16,839 bases of DNA, taken from NCBI GenBank assembly GCA_031280705.1, contig JAITGJ010000020.1:1-16839 (forward strand), read 5' to 3'. The stretch's first letter is position 1; the number at the start of each line of letters is the position of its first letter. A program made the translations under genes and the position numbers. Origin of the DNA: Spirochaetaceae bacterium (GTDB taxonomy: Bacteria; Spirochaetota; Spirochaetia; Treponematales; Breznakiellaceae). Below the pieces are notes generated by a model. It was not told the origin of the DNA and searched no databases. It saw only the letters and a list, made by a program, of their open reading frames with translations. Below, piece by piece: positions 1 to 6,572 of this stretch.

Positions 1-389
1 GCGAAAAAATACGCCGCCTACGCGGGGCTGGTGCCGTGGGTGCAAAACTCGAATGAGACGGTACACCACGGCAGGATAACCAAACGTGGGCCGGAAGAAT
101 TGCGGACCGCGCTTGTGCAAGTCGTTTTGGGAATGCGGCGTTTGAAAAAGCGAACGCTTGCCTGGCGGCTTATGGCGCGGTACGAAGCGTTGAAGTCGGC
201 AAAAGGAAGCGGCAAGTCGATGTGCAAAACTTTATTTTTGCTACCGCGACCGCCCGGAAAGTGGCGACGATAATTTGGGTCTTGCTTCAGCAAAAGACCG
301 AATTTGACACGTCACGCATGACCGACAAAAAACTTGCCCGGAAAGCCGCTTCCATGCGGACGGCTCATTACAAGAATAATCCGGCATAA
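1..389 (+). pseudogene. IS110-family transposase, 3' remnant, frameshifted
   Basis: This is the C-terminal part of an IS110/IS116/IS902-type transposase (Transposase_20 region); the N-terminal DEDD half would lie before the window. Frame 1 reads YAGLVPWVQNSNET then HGRITKRGPEELRTALVQ, the typical conserved core, and stops at 271-273 in an unrelated tail. The expected continuation (ATATARKVATIIW, then LLQQKTEFD and a lysine-rich end) is found in frame 3 from about 240 to the TAA at 387-389. The two frames must therefore be joined by an indel near 222-240, close to a run of T. The usual QSG-like serine motif appears here as NSN. The copy is probably inactive unless the shift is programmed or a sequencing error. 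The family is clear; the exact frameshift position is inferred. Confidence 0.85.
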
Positions 390-443
390 CAGCTGGTTTA
401 TTATAGCGGGGATTTTTCCCCTGTTGACTTTTTATAGGAGAAA

Positions 444-1235
444 ATGATGTTGAAATATTGTACAATTTTTTTTATAGTTTCCCTATTAGCATTAGCATCT
501 TGTTATAAACCAAATATATACAATGACGGTACCGCATGGGAAATGCCCCGGGAATTAAAGGTTTCTAATTTCTATTATGATATTGAAAATATTATTGAAT
601 ATGAAGGAAGAAATCAGGAATATAAAATAAAAGTAAAAACTTTTTACTGGCAGGACGAAAATGATAAAAACCATATTATCGAAAGTGCGTTTTTTATAGT
701 AAAACGTTACGCGACCGGCGGGAATTTTGATTATGCGTTTCAATATAGGCGCTATGATATTATTGTTAACGAAGAATCGAATTCCGGTAATATAAGAAAT
801 TTGTGGGAGAGCGGCAGGACTGAAATTCAAAGAGGCTCTACATTATATTTAACTGATGAAAAAGATAGATTCTCATTTGGAAGGCCGCATCGAACAGGGT
901 GGAGTTGCACAGACGGGTTGTATGAAAAATATGATTTCCCAATGTATTTTGAAGAGACTTATGGCCCAATACTAAATATAATATTAAATGGTGCTCTGGA
1001 ATTTAGATTTAATTTTCCTTCTGAAAATTTAGAAACAGACGCTTTTGAATTAGAATCCGAGGAATTGGAATTTATAAGAAAAAAGGGCAATTTACTTGAA
1101 CTGGAGAATAACAGTATTATTTTAACACCAGAGGAATTAGAAAATTTAAAAAAAGAATTGCTTATGCTTATGAAGCAGGAAAAACAAGAACCAAAAGAAT
1201 ATATTGAACAAATGAAGAATGAAATATTAAGATAG
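444..1235 (+). CDS. AT-rich putative lipoprotein, function unknown
   Basis: The product is a 263-aa protein with a hydrophobic N-terminus (residues 7-19) ending in LASC, a good lipobox with the lipidated cysteine at residue 20. It is therefore expected to be a membrane-anchored lipoprotein. The middle is rich in aromatic and charged residues, suggesting a beta-rich extracytoplasmic domain. The last 60 or so residues are Glu/Lys/Leu rich and likely helical or coiled coil. I recognise no family. AGGAG at 436-440 is 3 nt from the ATG at 444 and 6 nt from a second ATG at 447, so the true start may be 447. The coding region is strongly AT-rich with codon use unlike every gene from 1527 on, and it lies directly after an IS110 remnant, which points to acquisition by transfer. 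Confidence 0.8.
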   Translation: MMLKYCTIFFIVSLLALASCYKPNIYNDGTAWEMPRELKVSNFYYDIENIIEYEGRNQEYKIKVKTFYWQDENDKNHIIESAFFIVKRYATGGNFDYAFQYRRYDIIVNEESNSGNIRNLWESGRTEIQRGSTLYLTDEKDRFSFGRPHRTGWSCTDGLYEKYDFPMYFEETYGPILNIILNGALEFRFNFPSENLETDAFELESEELEFIRKKGNLLELENNSIILTPEELENLKKELLMLMKQEKQEPKEYIEQMKNEILR

Positions 1236-1271
1236 AAATTACGGCGCATAAACCGGCCTGTTTGCGCGTCC

Positions 1272-1313
1272 GGCTTTGCCCCCCCCTGCGGTTTGGGCAC
1301 GCTCTGCAAAGCC
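1272..1313. repeat. 8-bp inverted repeat in repeat-rich gap
   Basis: GGCTTTGC (1272-1279) and GCAAAGCC (1306-1313) are perfect inverted repeats around a 26-nt loop. They lie in the 291-bp gap between the AT-rich lipoprotein gene and the malic enzyme gene. I see no convincing gene in that gap; it holds these repeats and the malic enzyme promoter at its right end. Confidence 0.5.
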
Positions 1314-1366
1314 CCGGCCCGGCCCGGCATCGTATTCTGTCCAAACCTCTGGCGGTTTGGGCACGC
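1288..1366. repeat. 15-bp direct repeat pair, second copy in a hairpin
   Basis: GCGGTTTGGGCACGC occurs at 1288-1302 and again, identical, at 1352-1366, 64 bp apart in start position. The second copy forms the right arm of a hairpin: CCAAACC (1341-1347), six-base loop, GGTTTGG (1354-1360). The first copy sits inside the loop of the 1272-1313 inverted repeat. The pair may be remnants of a small repeat element. Confidence 0.6.
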
Positions 1367-1491
1367 ATATCATTGACAGCCTGGACGTTATTCACAAAGA
1401 TTTCCCTGCCTGGAGCGCCGGATTGAGTACGGCGCACGAAGCGGAAGCTTGTGCGATAGCCGGTTATTGCGCGGGTCCATTCCCGCTCACC

Positions 1492-1520
1492 TTGATCAGG
1501 TTGCCCGGCGGCGCTATGAT
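1492..1520 (+). promoter_or_regulatory. Predicted sigma70-type promoter of malic enzyme, leaderless
   Basis: TTGATC (1492-1497), a 17-bp spacer and TATGAT (1515-1520) match the -35/-10 consensus at 4/6 and 5/6. Only six bases separate the -10 from the ATG at 1527, so transcription should begin at or next to the start codon. No Shine-Dalgarno precedes that ATG, which fits a leaderless message. Confidence 0.65.
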
Positions 1521-1526
1521 CGGCCC

Positions 1527-2984
1527 ATGAATATCGATCTGGACCTGAGAAATCTCGCGGAAGCGTTCCCCGCCGGATTTTCGGCGGAACAAAAAGCGCG
1601 CGCCCAAACCCTCTTTTTGAAAAAGCTCTCCCTTGAGGCGCACCGCTTTTACGGCGGCAAATTACAGGTACTTCCCAAATGCGGGCTGTATGCGTTTCCC
1701 TGGTTCAATGTCTGGTATACGCCGGGCGTTTCCTCGGTCTCCACGGCGATCCGGGACGACAACGGCCGTTCCTTTTCGCTTTCAAGCCGGGGAAATCTTG
1801 TGGCGGTGGTGTCAGACTCGACGCGGGTGCTGGGCGACGGCGACTGTACGCCCCCCGGCGGCCTCGGCGTCATGGAGGGCAAGGCCATGCTGATGAAGTA
1901 CCTGGGCGGCGTTGATGCGGTGCCCCTCTGCGTGGACTCACGCGGGCCGGATGGCCGGCACGACAGCGGGCGGCTCATCCAGTTTGTGGAAATGGTACAA
2001 CATTCTTTTGGAGCCATAAATCTTGAAGATATAAGCCAGCCGAATTGTTACCGGGTGCTGGACACGCTGCGGGAATCCTGTGATATTCCGGTCTGGCACG
2101 ACGACGCGCAGGGAACGGCCTGCGTAACGCTGGCCGCGCTGATCAATGCGCTTAAACTCGCGGACAAGAAAATCGGAGCGGCGCGCATCGTGCTGCTCGG
2201 CGCGGGCGCGGCGAATACCGCCATTGCCCGGCTGATTATGGACGCAGGCGGCGACCCGGCAAAACTTACGGTGTTTGATTCGGCGGGTGCGCTCCACGCG
2301 GGCCGGGACGATTTGAGGCGCGACAGCGCGAATTACCGGAAGTGGGAGCTTTGTGAGCGGACCAACCCCGGACGGACCGGCACGATAGCGGAAGCGGCGC
2401 GGGGAGCCGACGTGCTTATCGCACTGTCCACGCCCGGCCCGGACACGGTAAAGCCCGCATGGATCGGGAGCATGGCGAAAAAAGCAATTGTATTTGCCTG
2501 CGCCAATCCGGTGCCGGAAATATGGCCCTACGCGGCAAAGGAAGCGGGGGCGTTTATCGTTGCCACGGGCCGGGGGGATTTTCCCAACCAGGTGAACAAT
2601 TCCCTTTGTTTCCCCGGCATTTTGAAAGGCGCGCTTTTGGTGCGCGCAAAAAAGATTTCAGACGCCATGACCATACGCTGCGCCCGGGCAATCGCGGATT
2701 TTTCGGAACGGCGGGGCATTACGCCGGAAAGCATTATCGCGGACATGACGGATGCGGACCTTTTTGCCCGGGAAGCGGCGGATACGGCGGCGGCGGCGAT
2801 TGAAGAAGGTTTGGCGCGGCTCCCCCTTTCGTGGGATAATGTTTATGATCAGGCGCGCGCGGATATTGCCGGGGCGCGGCGCATAACCGCCGAACTTGAG
2901 GAGCGGGGTTTTATTCCCCGGCCACCGGCGGAAATGCTGTCGCGGGCGCTGGAAGAGGCCATCGCCGAAACACGGCGGACATAA
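1527..2984 (+). CDS. NAD(P)-dependent malic enzyme
   Basis: A cytoplasmic enzyme for oxidative decarboxylation of malate to pyruvate and CO2 with reduction of NAD(P)+. It has 485 aa, in the usual bacterial range. The N-terminal malic domain shows WYTPGV (63-68, with catalytic Tyr64), a VVSDSTRVLGDGD metal/substrate segment, and EGKAM with Lys119, the likely general base. INLEDISQPN and VWHDDAQGTA follow. The C-terminal Rossmann domain carries the dinucleotide loop GAGAAN (225-230), then ATGRGDFPNQVNN. The start at 1527 was chosen because a promoter ends six bases upstream; an in-frame TTG at 1449 lies upstream of that promoter. Cofactor preference cannot be read from sequence. An nfnA-like gene follows 25 bp downstream, so the two are probably co-transcribed and the reduced cofactor may feed the Nfn complex. 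Confidence 0.93.
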   Translation: MNIDLDLRNLAEAFPAGFSAEQKARAQTLFLKKLSLEAHRFYGGKLQVLPKCGLYAFPWFNVWYTPGVSSVSTAIRDDNGRSFSLSSRGNLVAVVSDSTRVLGDGDCTPPGGLGVMEGKAMLMKYLGGVDAVPLCVDSRGPDGRHDSGRLIQFVEMVQHSFGAINLEDISQPNCYRVLDTLRESCDIPVWHDDAQGTACVTLAALINALKLADKKIGAARIVLLGAGAANTAIARLIMDAGGDPAKLTVFDSAGALHAGRDDLRRDSANYRKWELCERTNPGRTGTIAEAARGADVLIALSTPGPDTVKPAWIGSMAKKAIVFACANPVPEIWPYAAKEAGAFIVATGRGDFPNQVNNSLCFPGILKGALLVRAKKISDAMTIRCARAIADFSERRGITPESIIADMTDADLFAREAADTAAAAIEEGLARLPLSWDNVYDQARADIAGARRITAELEERGFIPRPPAEMLSRALEEAIAETRRT

Positions 2985-3009
2985 ACGCTGCCACATAAAA
3001 GGAAAAGCA

Positions 3010-3879
3010 ATGCACAGAATTCTTTCGAAAAAACAGCTTTCAGCGGAAGTTTTCGAGATGACCGTGGAAGCGCCCCGCGTTGCAAAAGCGCGGAAAGCCG
3101 GACAGTTTGTGATCCTCCAGGTTGACCTTGACTGGGGGGAGCGGATTCCCCTTACCATTGCCGATGCGGACAGCGGCGCGGGGACTATTACCCTGGTGTT
3201 TCAGACCATTGGCGCCACCACCCACCGCCTCGCCGCGAAGCAGGAAGGCGGCCATGTGGCTGCGATCCTCGGCCCCCTGGGAAATCCCACCCACATCGAA
3301 AAATTCGGCGCGGGGCGCGTGGTTTGTGTGGGCGGCGGCATCGGCGCCGCGCCGCTTTATCCCATTGTGCAGGCGCTCAAGGCGGCGGGAAACCGTATTA
3401 CGGTTATCATCGGGGCGCGCACCAAAGACCTTATCATTTTTGAAGAACGGCTCCGCAGCGCGGCGGGAGACGGGGGCGAAGTGATCATCGTTACCGATGA
3501 CGGTTCCCTCGGCAGAAAGGCCCTCGTAACGGATCCGCTGCGGGAATACTGTTCCGCCGCGCCGCCGCCGGACATGGCTGTTGCCATCGGGCCGGCCATC
3601 ATGATGAAGTTCTGTGAAAAAACAACGATGGAATTCCATGTGCCGATTATGGTGTCGCTCAATACCATTATGATTGACGGTACGGGCATGTGCGGCGGGT
3701 GCAGGGTTACGGTCGGCGGGGAAACCAAATTTGTGTGCGTTGACGGCCCGGAATTTGACGGACATCAGGTTGATTTTGACAATATGATGCTCCGCATGAA
3801 AGCTTTTCAGGGCCGCGAGGCGCGGGATCATCACCGGTGTCATCTTGATTTGGGCCTTCCGCCCCTGGAGAAGCACTGA
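3010..3879 (+). CDS. nfnA: NfnA-like ferredoxin:NADP+ oxidoreductase, FAD/[2Fe-2S] subunit
   Basis: A 289-aa flavoprotein of the ferredoxin-NADP reductase superfamily, like the small subunit of NADH-dependent reduced ferredoxin:NADP+ oxidoreductase (Nfn), formerly called sulfide dehydrogenase SudB. It shows the FAD motif RIPLTI, GPLGNPTH, the nucleotide-binding loop CVGGGIGAAPLYPI, and a C-terminal cluster site: Asp223, Cys228, Cys231 and Cys243 in DGTGMCGGC...C. An Asp in place of the first Cys is typical of NfnA and separates it from PyrK. AGGA (3000-3003) lies 6 nt before the ATG. The gene follows malic enzyme by 25 bp and precedes the GltD-family partner. That pairing supports an Nfn complex rather than a dihydroorotate dehydrogenase subunit. 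True electron bifurcation is inferred from family, not shown. Confidence 0.9.
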   Translation: MHRILSKKQLSAEVFEMTVEAPRVAKARKAGQFVILQVDLDWGERIPLTIADADSGAGTITLVFQTIGATTHRLAAKQEGGHVAAILGPLGNPTHIEKFGAGRVVCVGGGIGAAPLYPIVQALKAAGNRITVIIGARTKDLIIFEERLRSAAGDGGEVIIVTDDGSLGRKALVTDPLREYCSAAPPPDMAVAIGPAIMMKFCEKTTMEFHVPIMVSLNTIMIDGTGMCGGCRVTVGGETKFVCVDGPEFDGHQVDFDNMMLRMKAFQGREARDHHRCHLDLGLPPLEKH

Positions 3880-3883
3880 TGGA

Positions 3884-3913
3884 CATCTCTAAAAACTTCA
3901 GTTTTTAGAGATG
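3884..3913. repeat. Perfect 13-bp hairpin between nfnA and nfnB
   Basis: CATCTCTAAAAAC (3884-3896), loop TTCA, GTTTTTAGAGATG (3901-3913). The stem is perfect and starts 4 bp after the nfnA stop codon. No T-run follows, so it is not a classical terminator; it may stabilise the upstream mRNA end, attenuate, or be one copy of a dispersed palindrome. Confidence 0.75.
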
Positions 3914-3931
3914 AACCGCTTAAAAATACGT

Positions 3932-4099
3932 GTTTCGCAGCCCATAGGGCGAGAAACCGCAACGCTCACCGGGCATTGCCATAGAGGGCGCGGTGAGTGC
4001 ATCATTTATCTGATTTTTTCGCGGTTTTCCGGCGGAAAGGAAAACGGGAAAAACAGGGCCGCGATGATGAGCGCGCGGGAAACTTCACTGCGCGCTCAT
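3932..4099 (+). other. Structured intergenic segment, possible cis-regulatory RNA
   Basis: Between nfnA and nfnB several complementary segments overlap. Hairpin A pairs 3932-3936 with 3953-3957 and GCCC 3940-3943 with GGGC 3947-3950. An alternative outer stem pairs 3953-3960 (GAAACCGC) with 4021-4028 (GCGGTTTT, one wobble) and so competes with hairpin A. Inside that outer stem lies CGCTCACCG (3963-3971) with CGGTGAGTG (3991-3999, one wobble). A separate perfect 10-bp hairpin, ATGAGCGCGC (4067-4076) with GCGCGCTCAT (4090-4099), sits just before the nfnB Shine-Dalgarno. I do not recognise a known riboswitch class. The pairing is seen by eye; the regulatory role is a guess. Confidence 0.4.
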
Positions 4100-4144
4100 G
4101 TTAATCAGCGCTGCCCCGGAAATACCGCGGACAGAGGAGGCGGC

Positions 4145-5647
4145 ATGGAACACCGGACGAAAGAACAGCTTGAGGCGGAAGCGGCAGAGGCGCTTAAAAC
4201 AATTGCCGGCCTCAAAAAAGAAGGGACGCTCCGCGTGAAAAACCGGCTCGCCATTCCGCCCCAGGCAATGCCCGCGCAGGAAGCGGCGGCGCGCACAAAG
4301 AATGTCGGCGAGGTGGCGCTCGGTTACGGCGAAAACCAGGCCCGTCTGGAGGCGGAGCGCTGTCTTTCCTGCGCGCCGGGCGCGGACGGCCTTGCGCCCT
4401 GCGTGCGGGGATGTCCCGTCCGGGTACCCATTCCGCGCTTTATTGCGGAAATGCAGGCGGGAAATTTTGGGGCGGCAATCGCCGTTATTAAGGAGACGAA
4501 TCTCCTCCCCGCGGTATGCGGGCGGGTTTGTCCGCAGGAAACCCAATGCCAGGCGGAATGTACGGTGGGGAAAAGCCTTAAATCGCCGGAAAAGGCCGTT
4601 TCCATTGGGCGGCTGGAACGGTTTCTTGCCGACCGGGAACGGGAATCGGGAACCACCGCCCGTCCCGCGCAAAAACCCGCCACGGGCAGGAAAGTGGCCG
4701 TTATCGGCTCCGGCCCCGCGGGCCTTACCGTTGCGGCGGACGCGGCGCGGGCGGGCCACCGTGTTACCGTGTTCGAGGCGTTTCACAAAAGCGGCGGCGT
4801 GATGGTTTACGGCATCCCCGAATTCCGCCTGCCCAAATCCATTGTGGAGGCGGAGGTCGCGGGTCTCAAACAGCTCGGCGTAACATTTGAAACCAACGTA
4901 CTGGTGGGGCGCACGGAGACGGTGGAAGATCTTTTGAAAACATACGACGCGCTTTTTATCGGCGCGGGCGCGGGGCTCCCCAAATTTCTCGGCGTCCCCG
5001 GTGAAAACCTCGCAGGCGTTTCCAGCGCCAATGAATACCTTACCCGCGCAAACCTGATGAAAGCCTATGACGATGAACGGGCCGCGACGCCCATGTACGA
5101 TGCCCGGATCGTCGCCGTGGTGGGCGGCGGCAATGTGGCAATGGACGCGGCCCGCATGGCGCGGAGGCTCGGCGCGGAGGAGGTGCATGTCGTGTACCGG
5201 CGGACACGGGACGAGATGCCCGCCCGGGCCGAAGAAATTGAGCACGCAATGGAAGAAGGGGTGATTTTCGACTTTCTGCGGAGTCCCGCCGCCATTCGGG
5301 GAGACGAAGCGGGCCGTGTTACCGGCGTGGAGCTCTGCGCGTACCGCCTGGGTGAAAGCGATGCTTCCGGACGGCGCAGTCCGGCGGCAATTCCCGGCTC
5401 GGAATATGTATTTGCCTGCGACCTGGTGATCGCGGCGCTTGGAAATGAATCGAACCCGCTCCTGGTGCGGAATACGGCGCGCCTTGCCGCAGACGGGCGC
5501 GGCCGTATTCTGGTTGACGGCGAACAGAAAACTTCCCTTGACCGGGTGTACGCCGGAGGGGACATTGTGCTTGGCGCGGCAACGGTTATTCTCGCGATGG
5601 GAGAAGGCCGTAAAGCGGCGGCGGCAATCAACCGATTGTTAGAATAA
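4145..5647 (+). CDS. nfnB: NfnB-like / GltD-family NADPH oxidoreductase subunit
   Basis: A 500-aa iron-sulfur flavoprotein of the glutamate synthase small-subunit family, here most likely the large Nfn subunit partnering the 3010-3879 product. The N-terminal domain has eight conserved cysteines for two [4Fe-4S] clusters: Cys73, 76, 86 and 90, then Cys125, 129, 135 and 139 in CGRVCPQETQCQAEC. An FAD-binding Rossmann loop VAVIGSGPAGLT and the segment GGVMVYGIPEFRLPK follow. An NADPH-binding loop VVGGGNVAMDAARMARRLGA then precedes a closing YAGGD FAD motif. The start is fixed by a strong AGAGGAGG (4133-4140) 4 nt before the ATG; the frame is open back to 3911 but lacks homology there. No GltB large subunit gene is nearby, which favours Nfn over glutamate synthase. 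The stop codon overlaps the next start by one base. Confidence 0.9.
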   Translation: MEHRTKEQLEAEAAEALKTIAGLKKEGTLRVKNRLAIPPQAMPAQEAAARTKNVGEVALGYGENQARLEAERCLSCAPGADGLAPCVRGCPVRVPIPRFIAEMQAGNFGAAIAVIKETNLLPAVCGRVCPQETQCQAECTVGKSLKSPEKAVSIGRLERFLADRERESGTTARPAQKPATGRKVAVIGSGPAGLTVAADAARAGHRVTVFEAFHKSGGVMVYGIPEFRLPKSIVEAEVAGLKQLGVTFETNVLVGRTETVEDLLKTYDALFIGAGAGLPKFLGVPGENLAGVSSANEYLTRANLMKAYDDERAATPMYDARIVAVVGGGNVAMDAARMARRLGAEEVHVVYRRTRDEMPARAEEIEHAMEEGVIFDFLRSPAAIRGDEAGRVTGVELCAYRLGESDASGRRSPAAIPGSEYVFACDLVIAALGNESNPLLVRNTARLAADGRGRILVDGEQKTSLDRVYAGGDIVLGAATVILAMGEGRKAAAAINRLLE

Positions 5648-6345
5648 TGACCGGAAAACATTTTTTTATTATCATATTTTGCGTACTTTTTGCCGGGGGG
5701 GGCGCCGTGGCGCAAACCCCGGATAACTCCGCCGTGTCCCGCTTTGATGCCCTTCAGAATTACCGCACCGGCAGGGACCTTGAGGCGCGTGGCCGTACGG
5801 ACGAGGCGGAGCGTTATTACGCCGAAGCGGTCCGTATCTGCCAGGAAGAAATTGCCCGTAACGCGGCCAATATGGATTCCTACACCGTGCTTACCTGGAC
5901 GCTCCAGCGCCAGCGGAAGTACGGGGAGGTTGTCTCCTGGGGGCAGCGCGCCCTACAGGTGCAAAGTGATTACCGGATTATCGAGACGCTGGGAGAGGCG
6001 TATTTTTATCTGGGAAATTATTCCGAATCCCTGCGCAATATGCAGCGTTACGCCAATGCCCTGCCCCAGGGCGACCGGGCGTCTGTCGCGTATTTTTTTA
6101 TTGGAGAAATTTTTCGCATCCAGAATAAATTCTTCCTTGCGGATATTGCCTACACCACGGCGGTGCGGCTTGAACCCGGTTCGGCGCTCTGGTGGTACCG
6201 GCTCGGCACGGTGCGGGAATCAGCCGGAGACGCCGCTCCCGCTGCGGAAGCCTACGAGCAGGCGCTGCGGCTCAACGCGAACTATCAGGAAGCGCGGGAA
6301 GGGCTTGAACGCGTCCGGCCCACGGCGCCGGGACTCCGCGCCTGA
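5647..6345 (+). CDS. Exported TPR-repeat protein
   Basis: A 232-aa protein whose N-terminus (residues 5-22, hydrophobic, ending AVAQ) looks like a cleavable signal peptide, so it should act in the periplasm. The rest reads as about five tetratricopeptide-like helical pairs from residue 30 to 215. Examples are YRTGRDLEARGRTDEAERYY, LGEAYFYLGNYSESLRNM, FFIGEIFRIQNKFFLADIAY and YRLGTVRESAGDAAPAAEAY. TPR proteins act as protein-binding scaffolds; the partner is unknown. Its ATG overlaps the nfnB TAA (TAATG), so it is translated by coupling with nfnB. This gives it a place in the redox operon but no obvious redox role. Confidence 0.85.
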   Translation: MTGKHFFIIIFCVLFAGGGAVAQTPDNSAVSRFDALQNYRTGRDLEARGRTDEAERYYAEAVRICQEEIARNAANMDSYTVLTWTLQRQRKYGEVVSWGQRALQVQSDYRIIETLGEAYFYLGNYSESLRNMQRYANALPQGDRASVAYFFIGEIFRIQNKFFLADIAYTTAVRLEPGSALWWYRLGTVRESAGDAAPAAEAYEQALRLNANYQEAREGLERVRPTAPGLRA

Positions 6346-6477
6346 CCGGCCGGGCGAAGTTTCCGGACAATTCCAGCCGGGTATGCGGGCCTATCCGTTG
6401 ACGGGCGGCCCTTCCCCGGAACGCCCCGGCCCCGCGCTCGCCCCCGTCCAAAACCGCCGGATAGCGGGCGCGGCGGG

Positions 6478-6506
6478 TTTCCCCTATTCAGCTTTTGTGT
6501 TACACT
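6478..6506 (+). promoter_or_regulatory. Weak predicted promoter for DRTGG gene
   Basis: TACACT at 6501-6506 is a plausible -10; at 17-bp spacing the -35 is only TTTCCC (6478-6483). The same TACACT hexamer serves the ptsN promoter at 8665-8670. The expected start point near 6513 would give a leader of about 60 nt containing the two hairpins at 6519-6561. The rest of the 227-bp gap from 6346 shows nothing else that I can support. Confidence 0.35.
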
Positions 6507-6518
6507 CTTTAACGAATA

Positions 6519-6561
6519 TGTTTAATAACCCGCGTTATTGAACAACCCCATCGAAATGGGG
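6519..6561 (+). promoter_or_regulatory. Tandem hairpins in the 5' leader of the DRTGG gene
   Basis: Hairpin 1 is TGTTTAATAAC (6519-6529), loop CCGC, GTTATTGAACA (6534-6544), 11 bp with one G-T wobble. Hairpin 2 is CCCCAT (6546-6551), loop CGAA, ATGGGG (6556-6561). Its 3' arm runs into the G-rich Shine-Dalgarno region (6558-6567) of the gene at 6573, so folding could mask ribosome binding. Hairpin 1 could instead be a DNA operator. Confidence 0.5.
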
Positions 6562-6572
6562 GGGAGAAGAGC

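Noticed and set aside
1288..1366. CRISPR-like repeat pair
   Set aside because: Only two copies, each 15 bp, with no further units and no cas gene; better described as a short direct repeat.
1449..1526. Upstream TTG start for malic enzyme
   Set aside because: It lies before the predicted promoter (1492-1520), so the extra 26 codons would not be transcribed from it.
3040..3876. Open - strand frame across nfnA
   Set aside because: Shadow of a well-supported gene; no recognisable domain or start signals.
3010..3879. PyrK (dihydroorotate dehydrogenase electron transfer subunit)
   Set aside because: The cluster motif begins with Asp rather than Cys, and the partner gene is GltD-like, not pyrD.
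3911..4144. N-terminal extension of NfnB from an ATG at 3911
   Set aside because: That ATG is within the palindrome arm, the extra 78 residues lack family similarity, and a strong Shine-Dalgarno sits before the ATG at 4145.
4085..5245. Long open frame on the - strand inside nfnB
   Set aside because: It is antisense to a gene with full iron-sulfur and flavin motifs. Its own translation shows no family and is Arg/His/Pro rich, as expected for a shadow frame in GC-rich DNA.
4145..5647. Glutamate synthase small subunit (gltD)
   Set aside because: Same family, but there is no gltB nearby and an nfnA-like gene is the neighbour, so Nfn is the better reading.
6496..6513. Rex site near the DRTGG promoter
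   Set aside because: Only the left TTGTG half fits (10/18 overall), and it overlaps the -10; too weak to call.
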